Shown in pieces: positions 20,516 through 32,649 of a stretch of DNA of 64,000 nucleotides (the first letter of the stretch is position 1; each line of letters starts with the position of its first letter). Source of the DNA: Hymenopellis radicata (taxonomy: Eukaryota; Basidiomycota; Agaricomycetes; Agaricales; Physalacriaceae); assembly GCA_015501595.1 (NCBI GenBank), contig JADNRX010000179.1:1-64000 (forward strand), given 5' to 3'. A program made the position numbers and the translations under genes. Below the pieces are notes generated by a model that was not told the DNA's origin, made no database searches, and saw nothing but the letters and a program-made list of their open reading frames with translations.

Positions 20516-23356
20516 ATGTCGGATCTGAACAGATCCACTTCGCCCTCCAGTTCGGCGAGTTTGCGTGCCCCAAAGGTACTCTCTGTTTCGTGTCATGGAA
20601 TCGCCTCATTTCTCACTCGGTTCCAAGGATGAACAGATTCTATCTGAACAGGTCTTAGAGGAGGACCGCTCGGCTGGTGGCTCTGACGGAGCCGCCCGCT
20701 CAAAAACAAGTGCCGACGCACCGATTTTCGCTCCCGCGTCTGAGCCCCCTGGGGGAATCGACATCGAGAACGAGGCTCCCTCATCGCACCCGCCGCAGAC
20801 AAACAATCCACCAATCAGTGGACCTCGCCAGCAGGCTCGAAAGGAGACATTCTTCGGCATACCCCAGCCCTCTGCTGCACCCTTGAACGTGAATTCAAGT
20901 ACGTTTTCGATCGGTCCTGCCTAACATCTACATTCAGTAATCTTGGCTCCAGACTACGACGACGATTACGACAAACATCTTCCTCCGGATCCTATATATG
21001 AGGAAGCCACTTCGCCAAATGCTCGCGTATACCGCGTGTACATGGCGGAGTCAGCCAAATACGACGCTTACATGACAGACGAAGCACGGGAGGGACTAGA
21101 TGTGCTCCTAGTCTTTGTAAGTTCTCGTGCGCTAACTGGAATGATATTGTCTCAAGCCAGTCTACACAGGCCGGTCTCTTCTCCGCAGTCCTCACTACAT
21201 TCGTCGCACAAACGTCGCAATCTTTGCAGCCCGATCGGGCGACTGAGTCTACTCTGCTTTTGCGCGAAATCGCCGCGCTTCAACGTGCTCAGATTAACGG
21301 GACCTCCATCGATTCCATCCCCTCCACGTCTGCGGATTTTACTCCCTCCTCACTTGACGTCTGGGTGAACGGACTCTGGTTCACGAGTTTGACATTGAGC
21401 CTGGTCGCTGCTTTGTTGGCGGTGCTCATGAAGCAGTGGATTCGCCATTACACGTCGTTCGTATCGGGAACAGCGAAGGAACGAAGCCTGATCCGCCAGT
21501 ACCGGTTCATGGGTCTCCAGAAGTGGCATGTTCCTACCCTCATCGGCATCCTCCCTGTTCTGCTGCATCTTTCGTTGGCTATATTCTTTGTCGGTCTCAC
21601 ACTTTTCCTTGTTCCCCTTCGCCGCTCTATTGCCAGCATTGTGGGGAGTCTTAGCGCTCTTGTCTTTGTTGCCTATATAGCGACGGCGGTCTGGCCTTCG
21701 TTCCATATTCAATGCCCCTATCACACTCCTCTCAGTAACATCATCCATGATATTACTTTCATGCTGTGCGGGTACATGTTTCGGAGGCATTGGAGATATG
21801 TATCCTTGAAAGAGCAGGAGCATGGAGCTGCCCGGTCGGGCGATGCTCTCGTGGCACATGCTTTCGAGTGGCTGCTCAGCATGTCATCGAATCCGAGTGT
21901 ACATCGTGTCGTCGTGCAGGCCGTTGGCGGGCTTCTCCGTAAATCATCGACAGACAAACTTGAACACAACTCTTCATTCCTATCTGCCTGGGAGGACATG
22001 CTTCGTGACTGCATCCGTCTACTATGGCCCGATAGCCCTTGCATTCTTCCTGAGAAGGTAGACTTGCTGGAACAATTATTCCGTAGCGCACTTCATATCC
22101 GACAATTCTTCTTCTGGCTGTCTATCCCGGATGTACGCACGGCTATCCAATCCTTTCCAGCGCCAACCTTGCAATGGGAATCAGTGGCAACCGCACTCCT
22201 ATGGCATTATGGCATCTGTACGGATATAGGTGACTTCGAGGACCCTGCTCTGGCCCAGAAGGCCTGCAAAGTGGTGGGTCGTCTCATGTCAGACCCATGG
22301 CACGACAAAGAAACACGACTACCAGCTACTGTGTGGGAGAATCTCCTTGCAGCAGTATCCTCGTGCCCCAGCATAGTAGTAGTACCACTTCCTGATTTGT
22401 CGGATCCGGTCTTGAACAAGACGATTACCAACGAGCTGATATACCGCGTATGTTGGGGGCGGGAGCCTTACATGTATGACGAGAGATCCGCAATCTCACT
22501 CAGAGATGCACTTCATGCAAGTGAGAACTTCGTCTGGTTCCTTCTCTTGCCCTTTGACAAGCACGAGGGGAATGCCCTGGATTCTATAAAGGTGCAACGG
22601 CTTCTCTCCCTTGTGAACGCCATTGTTTCGCATGGACTATTCAGAGACAGCTCTCATATCTTCCTGGGAGCTTGTAAGGAACTTATCTGTGAATTGCAAG
22701 CGGGGTCTGTTACTCTTCAAGACCGAGAAGCAATATATGTGGCGGCTGACACACTCTTGCAGGGGCGAACTCCATTTCAAGACTCTTTTGACCCCGCCGC
22801 GGTTCTTCTCCCATCTCTGATATTTCTTCATTGCTGGAAAGCGGACATCACATCTCGCACTGCAAGAAATGCCGTCCTTCTGGCTCTCATCGAGATAGAC
22901 ATGTTCAAAGTGCTCAACCGACTCGATGACATTGAATTTTTACTTTGGAGTGAAGGATATGGTTCTCACCCCACAAATAATGCCGCCCCAGTTGCATCTC
23001 TCGTTACTTCTGTCATCCGCAGGAGCTTCGAGTTACGGACGGGGCCTGAATCTCAACCAGAGGACTCGCAGTGGCTTGAATACCTTTCCTTGCCTGAAAA
23101 CATCTCTACTATTGTGTCTATATTCACATTCCAAGGGACTACGGACACTCCCGCAAGTGTGGCGCAGGTCAGAGATAACCTTCTGCTTTTCTTTTCTTCA
23201 CAGTCATTGGACTGTGATACCTTGCAAATATGCAGGACATCACTGGAATCACAATTAGAGGATTTTGTGCCTCTGGGACTGCGGGATAGCTACGGGGATA
23301 ACATGAAGGAGGCCAAGAAAGTCATTGACGAGTTCATCTCTAAACAGGTCAGATAA
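20516..23356 (+). CDS. DUF6535-family multi-pass membrane protein
   Basis: Exons 20516-20575, 20628-20898, 20938-21116 and 21170-23356 give about 898 residues. The N-terminal ~110 residues are disordered. The DUF6535 signature follows: VYRVYMAESAKYDAYMTD, LDVLLVFAGLFSAVLTTFV (first membrane helix), then GLWFTSLTLSLVAALLAVLMKQWIRHY (second), and two more helices in LIGILPVLLHLSLAIFFVGLTLF and SLSALVFVAYIATAVW. About 600 helical residues follow. The function of this basidiomycete family is unknown. The last codons before the stop, CAG|GTCAGA, could instead be a splice donor. A 54-bp intron would then add about 29 residues, ending at 23493. A fragment of a second family member lies at 2690-2945. 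Confidence 0.87.
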
Positions 23357-23493
23357 CCTCTCCTGCCTCGCACTGCTGGCATACTAACTTCCACATCCCA
23401 CAGTCCCCTAAACCTGAAAACCTACTCAACCGCCTTCTTCGACGCGCTGGGACGAGTCCGGATCCAGAAGCGATAATAACGCACGCTGGGTAG

Positions 23494-24474
23494 CTCCAGG
23501 TCGCGTGCACTACTACTACAGATATAACGAATCCATCTTTGTCGAGTTGAATAGCATAAGTAGTCTCCCCAAGCGTATCGGGCAAATGACTGTCTTGAAG
23601 CCGAGCATGCAGAAGCCCGCGCTCACAAGCGTTCCCGAGTCAAAACATTGGACCCTCAGATTTCCTCCTAGGTTAACGCAAGCGCTCTCGGCGGGTCAAT
23701 CAACATTTCTCTATTCCGGCAGACTGAGTTGGACAAACAACCGTACTTGTACACGATGGCGCTTATGAGCAGAGGACAAGATGTATCGACGTGGAGTCGT
23801 GGACGGCAAAGTCGGTCTGTCCGAGGCATCCCCAATCCCGCCGCGTAGCACTGAAACTGATGCGAACGAGCGTTCGAGCGGTCATCAAATAAGGCCACCC
23901 ACATACACGACCTCGCATATCCGCGCCTGCAACAAATCAGTCAGCAAACGCCAGGAAATACGCCGAGGGAAAATAGAAAGAATCAGTTAACGGGTTTCTA
24001 AGCCGCCGCTCATAACAAGCGTAGTGCATAACATCAATGGATCTCTCAGAGCCCAGTGCGCTTCGTCATATGCTCATAGCGAAAAGGAACTTGACTTACA
24101 AGGGCGTCGTGGTGGTGGTTCGAACGATGAAAATTGTGACAGCAGACACACGTCACTTGGGCTGACTCCGCACTCCCACGGTGAGCCTCTAGGCCCGCCG
24201 ATTAGAAGCGCAGATACGAGCAAGAATATATTGATGCCGCGTATGTACACTTGGCCAGAATTCGGTTGTCGAGCTTCCCCGCATCCCCGCACACGGTACA
24301 AGCCAAAATAGGAAATGAACGCCGAGCAAATTACAAATATACACAGCCGAGTCGATATTACATGGGAGCACCGATCGAAAAATACATACAGCAGTGGTCT
24401 AATTAATGTTACAAGTCCAAGCATACGATGAAGCAACAGCAGAAGAGCGTAGTATACCGTTGCCAGTGAGTCTC
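23494..24474. other. Non-coding flank between DUF6535 and F-box genes
   Basis: No supported gene. Parts of it are the 3' side of tandem duplication unit 1. The rest has only short unremarkable frames. Confidence 0.45.
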
Positions 24475-26520
24475 TCAGTCCTCTCCCCACGGCGAGGCCG
24501 AGTTTTCGGAAGACTCAGGATGCACACGAGAGTCGACAGAAACATCAAACCCATCGTGCCCCATATAGTTCAAATTATGCATATCGTCGTCTGTCAGGTT
24601 CGGGAATATCTCGTAACTTGGAGAAAGCCAGCCATACGGTTGAACAGTGGTCACTCGTGCTTTAGCCAGCAACCCGAGCTCTAACCTGGAAAAAAGCATG
24701 TCCACAAGTGTCGAGTCAACAAATGTCCATTGCTGCCTTCGAACATCGGAGTGGAACACGAACTCGTTCAGAAACGGTGTCAACCGATGCTTCTTCCCCC
24801 CGTCTTTGTCATCCACCATTTCGCATAGGCGTCGCACCACTCCCCGCATGGCACTGTCAACTGAAGAGTTGACTTCGGGCGACATGTCTTCGCAGTGAAT
24901 GAGGATTTTTAGCTCTTCCAGGTCAGGAAGCAGTTCAAGCACGTCTGCGAGGCTGGTCAACGCTTCGGGGTCCATATCGCAGTTGCTCAGACAGAGCGCT
25001 GTAAGTTGGAAGCATTGGGAGGCGGATACAAACGATGCGAAGATGGGCCAATACGGAAGGAGATTTCGAGTAATGTCTTCACCGACGGATTCACCGATGG
25101 TAATGGATTCCAAGTTGGGAAGTGTCAGCGACTTGAGAAGGTTGGGATCGGTAGTGCGTAGAGAAGTCAGGTTGGAGTGCGTTACACGGAGTTCGTCCGA
25201 TAAACGCGACGGTATGTTCGATTTCGTGTGATACGAAAAGCAAACGAGATTGGGAGATTTTTGTAAGACAAAGCGCGGATGAATGGCCAAGAAAGGAAGC
25301 CAGTCTTTAGTCGTAGTGAAATCCTTCAATATCGAATGATCAAGAGAGAGACAGGCGTTGCGAACGCTGACTTTCTCCAGGAGCGGTGCCACTTGGAAGG
25401 CAGAAAAGTGTGGGAGGTCGTCCTCACGCAAATCATCACCGTCCGGCATGTCTGCCATAGTATACGCCGTACAATTGAACGCCAATTCCGTCAGCGCTGG
25501 CACGTTCCTGTGAATCTTCATGAGCCGGTGTCCCAGCTCACTCGGCATATTGAAGGAGACGCACTCCCATTGCTGTGAGAGCGCCATCAGCGCATCTAGA
25601 AGGACCTCCAACCTCTTCGAGAAGCGTGTACGGTCATCGTTGCTGACATCGAAGTGAAATCGAAGCTTTTCCGATCCAGCGCGGGCGAGCACAAGTTGAA
25701 GAAGAGGAACGACATCTCTCATTCTCTGCATCAACCAGGTATCCGAGCTCGTTTTGACCTGATCCCAAACATCAAAGTCATTCGAGGTGAGTCGGAAGGA
25801 TGACCACAAGCGGGACCACTGAGTCGAGGCTGCGCGCCACCGTGTGCAGACGCAACTGACGGCCCACGGCCCTCCTGTGCTATCGAGCAGCGAAAATCCG
25901 TAGATGTCGTCGGAAATGAGCATGAGAAATATCTGCTGAAGAATCTCCAATGGGAAACGACGCAGAGGGGAAACACTGCCTGCAAGCAGCTGTTGGCGCT
26001 GGTGGAACGCTGCGCGTGTTTTCTTTAGCTGCTTCAACAAAGCATCTCTAGTGTCCACGAGTTTTCGAAGAGAAGCTAGATCTGATGATAAGGATGATAT
26101 TTCGGCGTCAAGGCTGGTAACGGACGCGTCGATGGGAGCTCGGTATGCGTTCAAGATGGGAATGACATCGGAGGAGGGAGGGTTATTGGTAGAGAGCAGG
26201 GGTTGAAGAGCAGGCGGTATCGCTGGGAGAGCACTTGAACTTGCTTGTACAGTAGGATGACACGAGCACGTCTCGCAATGCGATTGGGGAGTAGACTGTA
26301 TAAGATGGCGAGGTCAGCCGAAATTGCAGCCAACTGACGAAAAGCTGCATACCATCGAAGCTGTCTGTTATAGATTGACTGGACGCGTCGACGTCTCAAA
26401 GCGAGAGTTGACGGCAAGTTGGAAGGGTAAAGAAAGAAGCTGCCATGGGGTTACCTTAAGGAAAGAACCTTGGTATTTGGTGTTGTTGATAAATGTGGGT
26501 GCCAGCTTTTAAATGGAGGT
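23570..26520. repeat. Tandem duplication unit 1 (F-box gene plus flanks)
   Basis: Unit 1 (F-box 24475-26355) is repeated as unit 2, about 26560-28890. Coding, 3' non-coding and 5' non-coding blocks are collinear. Shared non-coding examples are gcaaatgact.tc.tgaag, gggagcaccgatcgaaaaat with cagcagtggtctaatta, and tttggtgttgttgataaa on the 5' side. Boundaries are approximate. Confidence 0.8.
24475..26355 (-). CDS. F-box protein, tandem copy 1
   Basis: Exon 1 is the ATG alone (26355-26353). A 57-bp intron (GTATGC...TACAG) leads to exon 2, 26295-24475, giving 607 residues. This model adds 47 residues in frame upstream of the F-box part and places the start in a context shared with copy 2. The N-terminus has a Cys cluster (C8, C11, C13; HCETCSCHP). 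A coiled coil lies at about 60-104 and the F-box at about 111-165 (LRRFPLEILQQIFLML, WAVSCVCTRWRAASTQWSRLW). A long leucine-rich region follows. It is a presumed SCF substrate receptor in the same subfamily as 10982-12532. Confidence 0.85.
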
Positions 26521-26891
26521 ACACATGAATTTTCCCTTCAAAGCTTGATTACGGTAACGATTCCCGAGCAAATGACTATCATGAAGCCCAGCATACAATT
26601 AAGCCGTCGCGCTCACAAAGCGTGCCTGGGCTAGCGTACAGTCAGTTTCTCCTCCGTCACATTGAAGTACGTCGAGCTGCCCCGCATCCCCGCATCACAA
26701 GCCAAACTAACGAGCAAATTCCAAATACACAGCAGAGTCGATATTAGATGGGAGCACCGATCGAAAAATACATACAGCAGTGGTCTAATTATTACAAGTA
26801 GTCGAGAAGATGCGGAGTAATCGTATGCTCAGATAAACGGTGAGGTCGAGTTCTTTTTTGAATGCGCGTTCCCAGCGCCGGAGCACTGATT
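26356..26891. other. Spacer between tandem F-box genes
   Basis: Contains the 5' flank of copy 1 and the duplicated 3' flank of copy 2. No gene. Confidence 0.55.
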
Positions 26892-28727
26892 CTAATAGCC
26901 CTCATCCGAGTTCTCGGGGGATTCAGGATGCATACTAGAAGCGACGGAAACATCAAACCCATCATCCTCCATCTCCTCCAAACGCTCCATATCGTCGTCC
27001 GTCAGGTCCGGGAATATGTGCCAATCAGATGGGCAACCAACAGCCGTCACTCGTGCCTCAACCAGTGCTCCGTCCTCCAGTCTGGAAGAAAGCATGTCCA
27101 CCAGTGTTGAGTCAACAAATGTCCATTCATGGCAGGATCGAACATCGGAGTGGAACACGAACTCGTTCAGAAACGGTGTCAAACAATGCACCTCCGTCCC
27201 GTCTTCATCATCCACTGTTTCACATAGGCGGTAAACGACGTCCCGCATGGCACTGTCAACTGAAGAGTTGACTTGGGGCGGCATGGCTTCGCAGTGAATG
27301 AGGATTTTAAGCTCTTCCAGGTCAGGAAGCAGTTCAAGCACGTCTGCGAGGCTGGTCAACGCTCCGGGGTCCATATCGCAGTTCCTCAGACAGAGCGCTG
27401 TAAGTTGGAAGCATTGGGAGGCGGATACAAACGATGCGAAGATGTGCAAATACGGAAGGAGATTTCGAGTAATGTCTTCACCAACGGTAATGGATTCCAA
27501 GTTGGGAAGTGTCAGCGACTTGAGAAGGTTGGGATCGGTAGTGCGTAGAGAAGTCAGGTTGGAGTGCGTTACACGCGGTTCGTCCGATAAAAGCGAAGGT
27601 ATGATCGATTTCGTGTAGTACGAAAAGCAAACGAGATTGGGAGATTTTTGTAAGGCGAAGCAAGGATGAATGGTCAAGAATGGAAGCCAGTCTTTAGTCG
27701 TAGTGAAATCCTTCAATATCGAATGATCAAGAGAGAGGCAGGCGTTGCGGACGCTGACTTTCTCCAGGAGCGGTGCCACTTGGAAGGCAGAAAAATGTTC
27801 GATGTCGTCCTCGCTGACATCACCGCGCGGCAGCTTGTTCATATACATCGTACAATTGAACGCCAATTCCGTCAGCGCAGGCACATTCCCGCGAATCTTC
27901 ATGAGCCGGTGTCCCAGAACACTCGGCATATTGAAGGAGACGCACTCCCATTGCTGTGAGAGCGCCATCAGCGCATCTAGAAGGACCTCCAACCTCTTCG
28001 AGAAGCGTTCATAGCCAATTTCTCCGACATCAAAGTGGAATCGAAGCTTTTCCGACCCAGCGCGCGCGAGCACAAGCTGAAGAAGAGGAACGACATCTCT
28101 CATTCTCTGCATAAACCAGGTATCCTCGCCGTCTTTGCCAAAATCCAAAACGTCGAATTCGTTGGAGTTGATTCGGAAGGATGACCACAATCGGGACCAC
28201 TGCGTCGAGGCTGCGCGCCACCGGGTGCAGACGCGACTGACGGCCCACGGCCCTCCTGTGCTATCGAGGAGCGAAAATCCATAGACGTCATCGGGAATGA
28301 GCATGAAAAATATGTGCTGAAGAATCTCCAATGGGAAACGACGCAGAGAAGAAACGCTGCCTGCAAGCTGCTGTTGGCGTTGATGGAATGCTTCGCGCGT
28401 TTTCTTGAGCTGCTTCAATAGAGCGTCTCTAGCGACCACGAGTTTCCGAAGACCAGTTAGATCTGATGATAAGGTTGATATATCAGCGTCGAGACGGGCA
28501 AGGGACGTGTCGACGGGAACTCGGCATTCGTTCAAGATGGGAACAGCATCGGAGGGGGGAGGTTCATTGGTAGATAGCCAGGGTCTAAGAGCAGAAGGTA
28601 TCGCTGGAAAAGCTTTCGGAATTTCTTGTACAGTATGGTTACACGAGCACGTCGCGCAATGCGACTGCTGTATAAAATGGCGAGGTCAGCCGAAATTGCA
28701 GTCAGCTCACGCATAGCTGCATACCAT
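26892..28727 (-). CDS. F-box protein, tandem copy 2
   Basis: Same structure as the gene at 24475. Exon 1 is ATG only (28727-28725), then a 57-bp GTATGC...CAG intron and exon 2 28667-26892, about 592 residues. The acceptor is a tandem CAGCAG, so one Gln is optional. The N-terminal Cys cluster (HCATCSC), coiled coil and F-box (LRRFPLEILQHIFFML) are conserved. Differences from copy 1 are mostly substitutions and small in-frame indels (for example near 27480 and near the C-terminus, which ends SPENSDEGY). Both copies stay open, which suggests both are under coding constraint. Confidence 0.86.
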
Positions 28728-28930
28728 CGAGGCCATATGCTATGGATGGCGTAGGATTGTGAGATGCACGGGACACGTCGACGTGCCAAAGTGAAAGTTG
28801 AGCACAAGTTGGTGGGGTAAAGAAAGAAACTGTGGGGTTGAAGAACCTTTGTGTTTGGTGTTGTTGATAAACGTGGGTGCCAGCTTTCAAATGGATATGC
28901 GAATTCGAAGATTTGTAGACGATGAGAAGG

Positions 28931-30423
28931 TTACGGCTGGGCCTCTTCATTACGGTTCTCCGCGTTTAAATCCTCCGCAACACTTGGAGGAAGCCACGGT
29001 TTCTCAAACGCCACAGTCGGAAAATACTTCTTCCACGTCGCAGGCAGGCAAACCTCAAGCAACCACTGTTCCAACCCATACCCGTCCTCAATCTCCATGC
29101 GCATCTCGTCATGCACCGCCACCTTATACTCCACACTACTCACATCCAACATCTCTCGCGTTAGCGCCCTGTCCAGCATCCGCCACTCTGGATGCCGGTC
29201 CTTGCTCTCCTTCGGGAGAACATGAACAACAGAAGGCGTATAATCAGTTATCATGATCTCGAGAAAGATGCTGTCAAGCTTCAACCGCATCGGGAGCGTG
29301 TTGAAAGACTCTGCGAACCATCCTAGGATGGGCACTGGGTTTGCTCCGTGCATGGATATTTGGAAATGGACTTTCGACAGATGGGCAATGCCCATGGGCT
29401 GGAGCGCGACGTGGTCGCCGACTACAGAAAAGTAAAAGGCGTCAGAACTTGAGGATAACTTAGAAAAAGCGACGTACTGTAATTGCACTGGCGTATACGC
29501 AGAGATTGCAGCGTAGGACGCATACGCTCCAACATCCTATTTAATCGACGCGCAAAGTTATCCACGCCTCGAGCGAGCGACCGTACTATGAGGGATTGTA
29601 TCTGCGGTTGCGGGCCAAAGAAACGTGGATTATTGAGCACGTCTAGGAATAGGTAATCATCCATGGTCATCATCGCATAATCCAAAGTCCTGGCGCGGAA
29701 AGTGCCTTCAAATGGTGGAAGGTCCCAGTCGGTAAAGTCAGGAATGATATCCGGCTGGAATTCATACACAATCTCTGGCGTCATATTCCCATCCTCCTCA
29801 TCAGGATCCTGTAAGTCAGGAATATGGAGGCCCATAAGATTTAGGGTGATGTCCTCGATACCGGCTATGGCATCGAAAAGCGCGTACAGGTGACGCAACT
29901 CGACTTTCGAGTCCGTCAAGCTGATCTCGCGGAGCGAGGGCATGGACTCGACAGCAGCGCAAAAAGCCGTCATGTCGAGGAGGGCAAATTCGAATTGGTG
30001 GAAATCCAAGCGATGCATGTTGGTAAAGCTGGAGAATAATGCGGGGATACGCACAGCAGCGGATGCGGACTGGGGAGCAGTGAACTGGCTCAAGAAGAAA
30101 CCCTTCGTTCCAGTGCTGACTTCCCAAGGGTGATCCTTGAGCTTTTCGTATTCATCCTCTATGTCTGCCTCAGCAGACCCATCCTCGTCATTGAGATAGG
30201 CCGTGTCGATGATGCGAGTGAGGATGAGCCCTTTTAGGTCGGGCCATATTTGCCGCATATTAAAGGCGGTGGAACTCCCCACCTCCATCTCCTTCAGCTC
30301 GTCGATAATCATGAGCTTGAGCTCCAACGGGAGGTTGAGCAGATTCGGTTTCGAAGGGAAGAGGCCCTACAAGAAAAAGAAGTCAGATATTGTGGCGGCA
30401 GCACTGGCAGATTCTAGTACCAT
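28931..30423 (-). CDS. F-box-like/LRR protein (subfamily 2)
   Basis: Exons are 30423-30421 (ATG alone), 30366-29478 and 29421-28931; these are in phase and give 460 residues. It begins MGLFPSKPNLLNLPLELKLM and closely parallels the gene at 13064 along its length (MRQIWPDLKGLILTRIIDTAYL, DRALTREMLDVSSVEYKV, LEQWLLEVCLPATWKKYFPTVAFEKPW). The last intron (GTACGT...CTGTAG) is 56 bp and occupies the same position as in the paralogue. The C-terminus is acidic. It is a presumed Skp1-binding receptor with unknown target. Confidence 0.85.
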
Positions 30424-31749
30424 TGGAATGCTGGCGTTTGCTTGATGATGGGGGTAGAAGTAGGAAAGCAAGTGCGAATGCGGGCCCCTAAACCTGCCTC
30501 GGGTGCAGTAGGGTCAATACTAGCAATCTGTTACAAATTGTTAACGCATACTAGATACCTAGATAGAGTCAGCGCCACCCATGAATGTGCAGGTCATCTA
30601 CTGGAAACGAAAACAGAGAACCCACTGGCAGGTATCGTCCACGGGGCGTGGCTAGTTGATCATGATTCAAAGTTGATTCTTGAAAGCGCGTCTGTCACGT
30701 GAGATGAGTTGGTTCGGTAATCGGCCCGATGGCCGTTCTCAAGAATCTCAACTGTTCTCCTTCCAACACACTAATGGCCATCTCGCTGTAGTTAAGTTGC
30801 AAGTTTGAACCGCGCTCTCGGCGACCTGTGTTACTCTAGCTTCGAAATCGCTGGACGGTCTGCCAGATTCTGGAGATGGCCAGAACGTAGGCTGAATGAT
30901 TTCAATTGCCTTTCACCGTCTCCGAAACTCGAACATTGACATCCTCGTCGCTCATACTGTGTTAATTCATCGACAAGCTGCTCGGAATGCACTCGTGGCA
31001 CTCTGCGTTCTGGTTCCTACAGGCTCCGACTCCTCTCGCTGCAGTTTATGAACGCCCGCCTTGCCTTTCTGACCGCGACTCCCTCCAGTTGATACAACCT
31101 GATTCCCACCGGAAAATAGTAAAAGTGCTAGTAATACAATGACTCGTTCGACTTTTATGATGGATATCGGCGTATATTTGTTCTCATTCCGACCGATCCG
31201 TATCTGGAACCCAGATATCTTCGAGGCTCCCATCCACCTCTAGAAGCCTCCACCTTCCTCGGGCTTGGCTTCCAATGGGCTTGTGCTCAGTCGTCGATCC
31301 AAATCGGGCGGCAGCTGAGCACCCATGATCAACTTCGACCTCGATCTCGGCTTGTGTACGCTCTTTGCCAGAATGCTTCCAGGACATTGCCCCGGTGCTC
31401 TGTACACACCGTCGTCAGAATGTGTACAATGAATGTAAGTGCCAGACAAGACGAACGCGTTTACAAACAGTGCCTGTCATTTGTATAGTTCAATCTGCGA
31501 GTCGCACTGCAAAAGCAGTCAATGCGAGACGCATCTGCGGAAGCAAAAATGGTACCTTGCTGCAGAATCCAGATATTCACTGAGAACTAGTGGCCGTAGT
31601 GCAATGGTGCGGACAAATGTGGGGGGCTTTTCAAAGATGCTCTCTTAATTTTATATGCCTTCGAGCGCTCGGATCTCAAAATATCGCAACACGAGTCGTT
31701 CATAGTTCGATCGGACATAATTTAAAACATAAACATTGCCACGCCACCG
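30424..31749. other. Intergenic, no supported gene
   Basis: About 1.3 kb with only short frames on both strands. None has a domain or a convincing exon chain. The last ~100 bp before 31750 is the 3' region of the CsbD-like gene. Confidence 0.4.
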
Positions 31750-32221
31750 TTATGCATTCTTGTTCATCTTCTGCTGCGCCTGACCCTTCTCATGCTGGAC
31801 ATTTCCTTTACAAGGAGATCAGACGACATGTCTTACCAAGGAAAAGCGACAAACCTTGTGCTTGCTGAGTCTTGTCGCCAGTTACGGCGCCAACAATAGC
31901 GTCCTTCTTGCCCTGGACGCGGTCCATGGTGCCCTCGACATAGCCCTTCGCACGAGCAGCGTTATACTCGGCCTCGCCAGCGGCGTGTTCCTCCTGTCCG
32001 GAAGATTGCCAAGATGTGGCGCCGGTCGCATTGCCCACCTGAAGAATAACTATGACTAAAACACCTGGAAAGGCACGGGACGACGTACAGCCTCGACTAC
32101 TGTACCCTTGACGGAGTGGTACTGGCCACTGGTCTGACTGGAGAAGCACGGAAAGTCAGCAACCAAGTCGAAACGATGTTCAAAAGGCGATGCCTTACTT
32201 GGGTTCTCCGGAAGAAGACAT
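31750..32221 (-). CDS. CsbD-like stress protein
   Basis: Exons 32221-32199, 32137-32089, 32038-31855 and 31805-31750 join in phase to 103 residues. The sequence matches the CsbD family pattern: Gly/Gln/Ala-rich helices with [47 protein letters not shown] and a final EKGQAQQKMNKNA. CsbD proteins were first described as bacterial general-stress proteins. Basidiomycetes carry short, multi-intron relatives of unclear role. No signal peptide is present. A TATA box lies about 83-90 bp upstream of the ATG, so strong inducible expression is plausible (inference). Confidence 0.87.
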
Positions 32222-32649
32222 AATGAAGAAGATGTTGTCTGGTGCAAGTCGTCTAAATTCTTTGGGAGTGGGAAACTTGATTCACCCAGATGGGTTGTTC
32301 CGCCTTATATAGAGCAGCGAGTAAGAATAGGAGACGCGTCTGCTGTGATGCGTCATGACCGCGTCATGGAATGCGTGGATGGAAGTGGCGCGTCTACCGC
32401 TGAATGACGTATGGAATTGAGGATCGGGCGATTTGTCGCTGTGTGGCGCAAGAATATGTTGGTCGATAGGGTAGTAGTGCATGTAGAAAAACCTGCACAC
32501 ACCGTCCAAAGACCAACTTGAATTCAATTCTGCATTGCTCTTTCAGAAGTCTCGGTGTTTAGCGATTCCTAGATGTCCACCGAGTACTTAGCGCCGGTCG
32601 ATCATGTTCCTCCTGAGCGGCAAGAGACTCTTCACACCGGCGCCAGACT
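32222..32649. other. CsbD promoter region and spacer
   Basis: No further gene. This ends where similarity to the second copy of the downstream repeat begins. Confidence 0.45.
32304..32311 (-). promoter_or_regulatory. TATA box of the CsbD-like gene
   Basis: On the minus strand this reads TATATAAG, about 85 bp upstream of the ATG at 32221. Confidence 0.55.

Noticed and set aside
26151..26417. Basic 88-codon minus-strand frame (STLALRRRRVQSIYN...) as a separate gene or N-terminus
   Set aside because: It is out of frame with the F-box exon. The other frame gives a Cys-cluster N-terminus shared with the duplicate gene, and this frame crosses the proposed intron.
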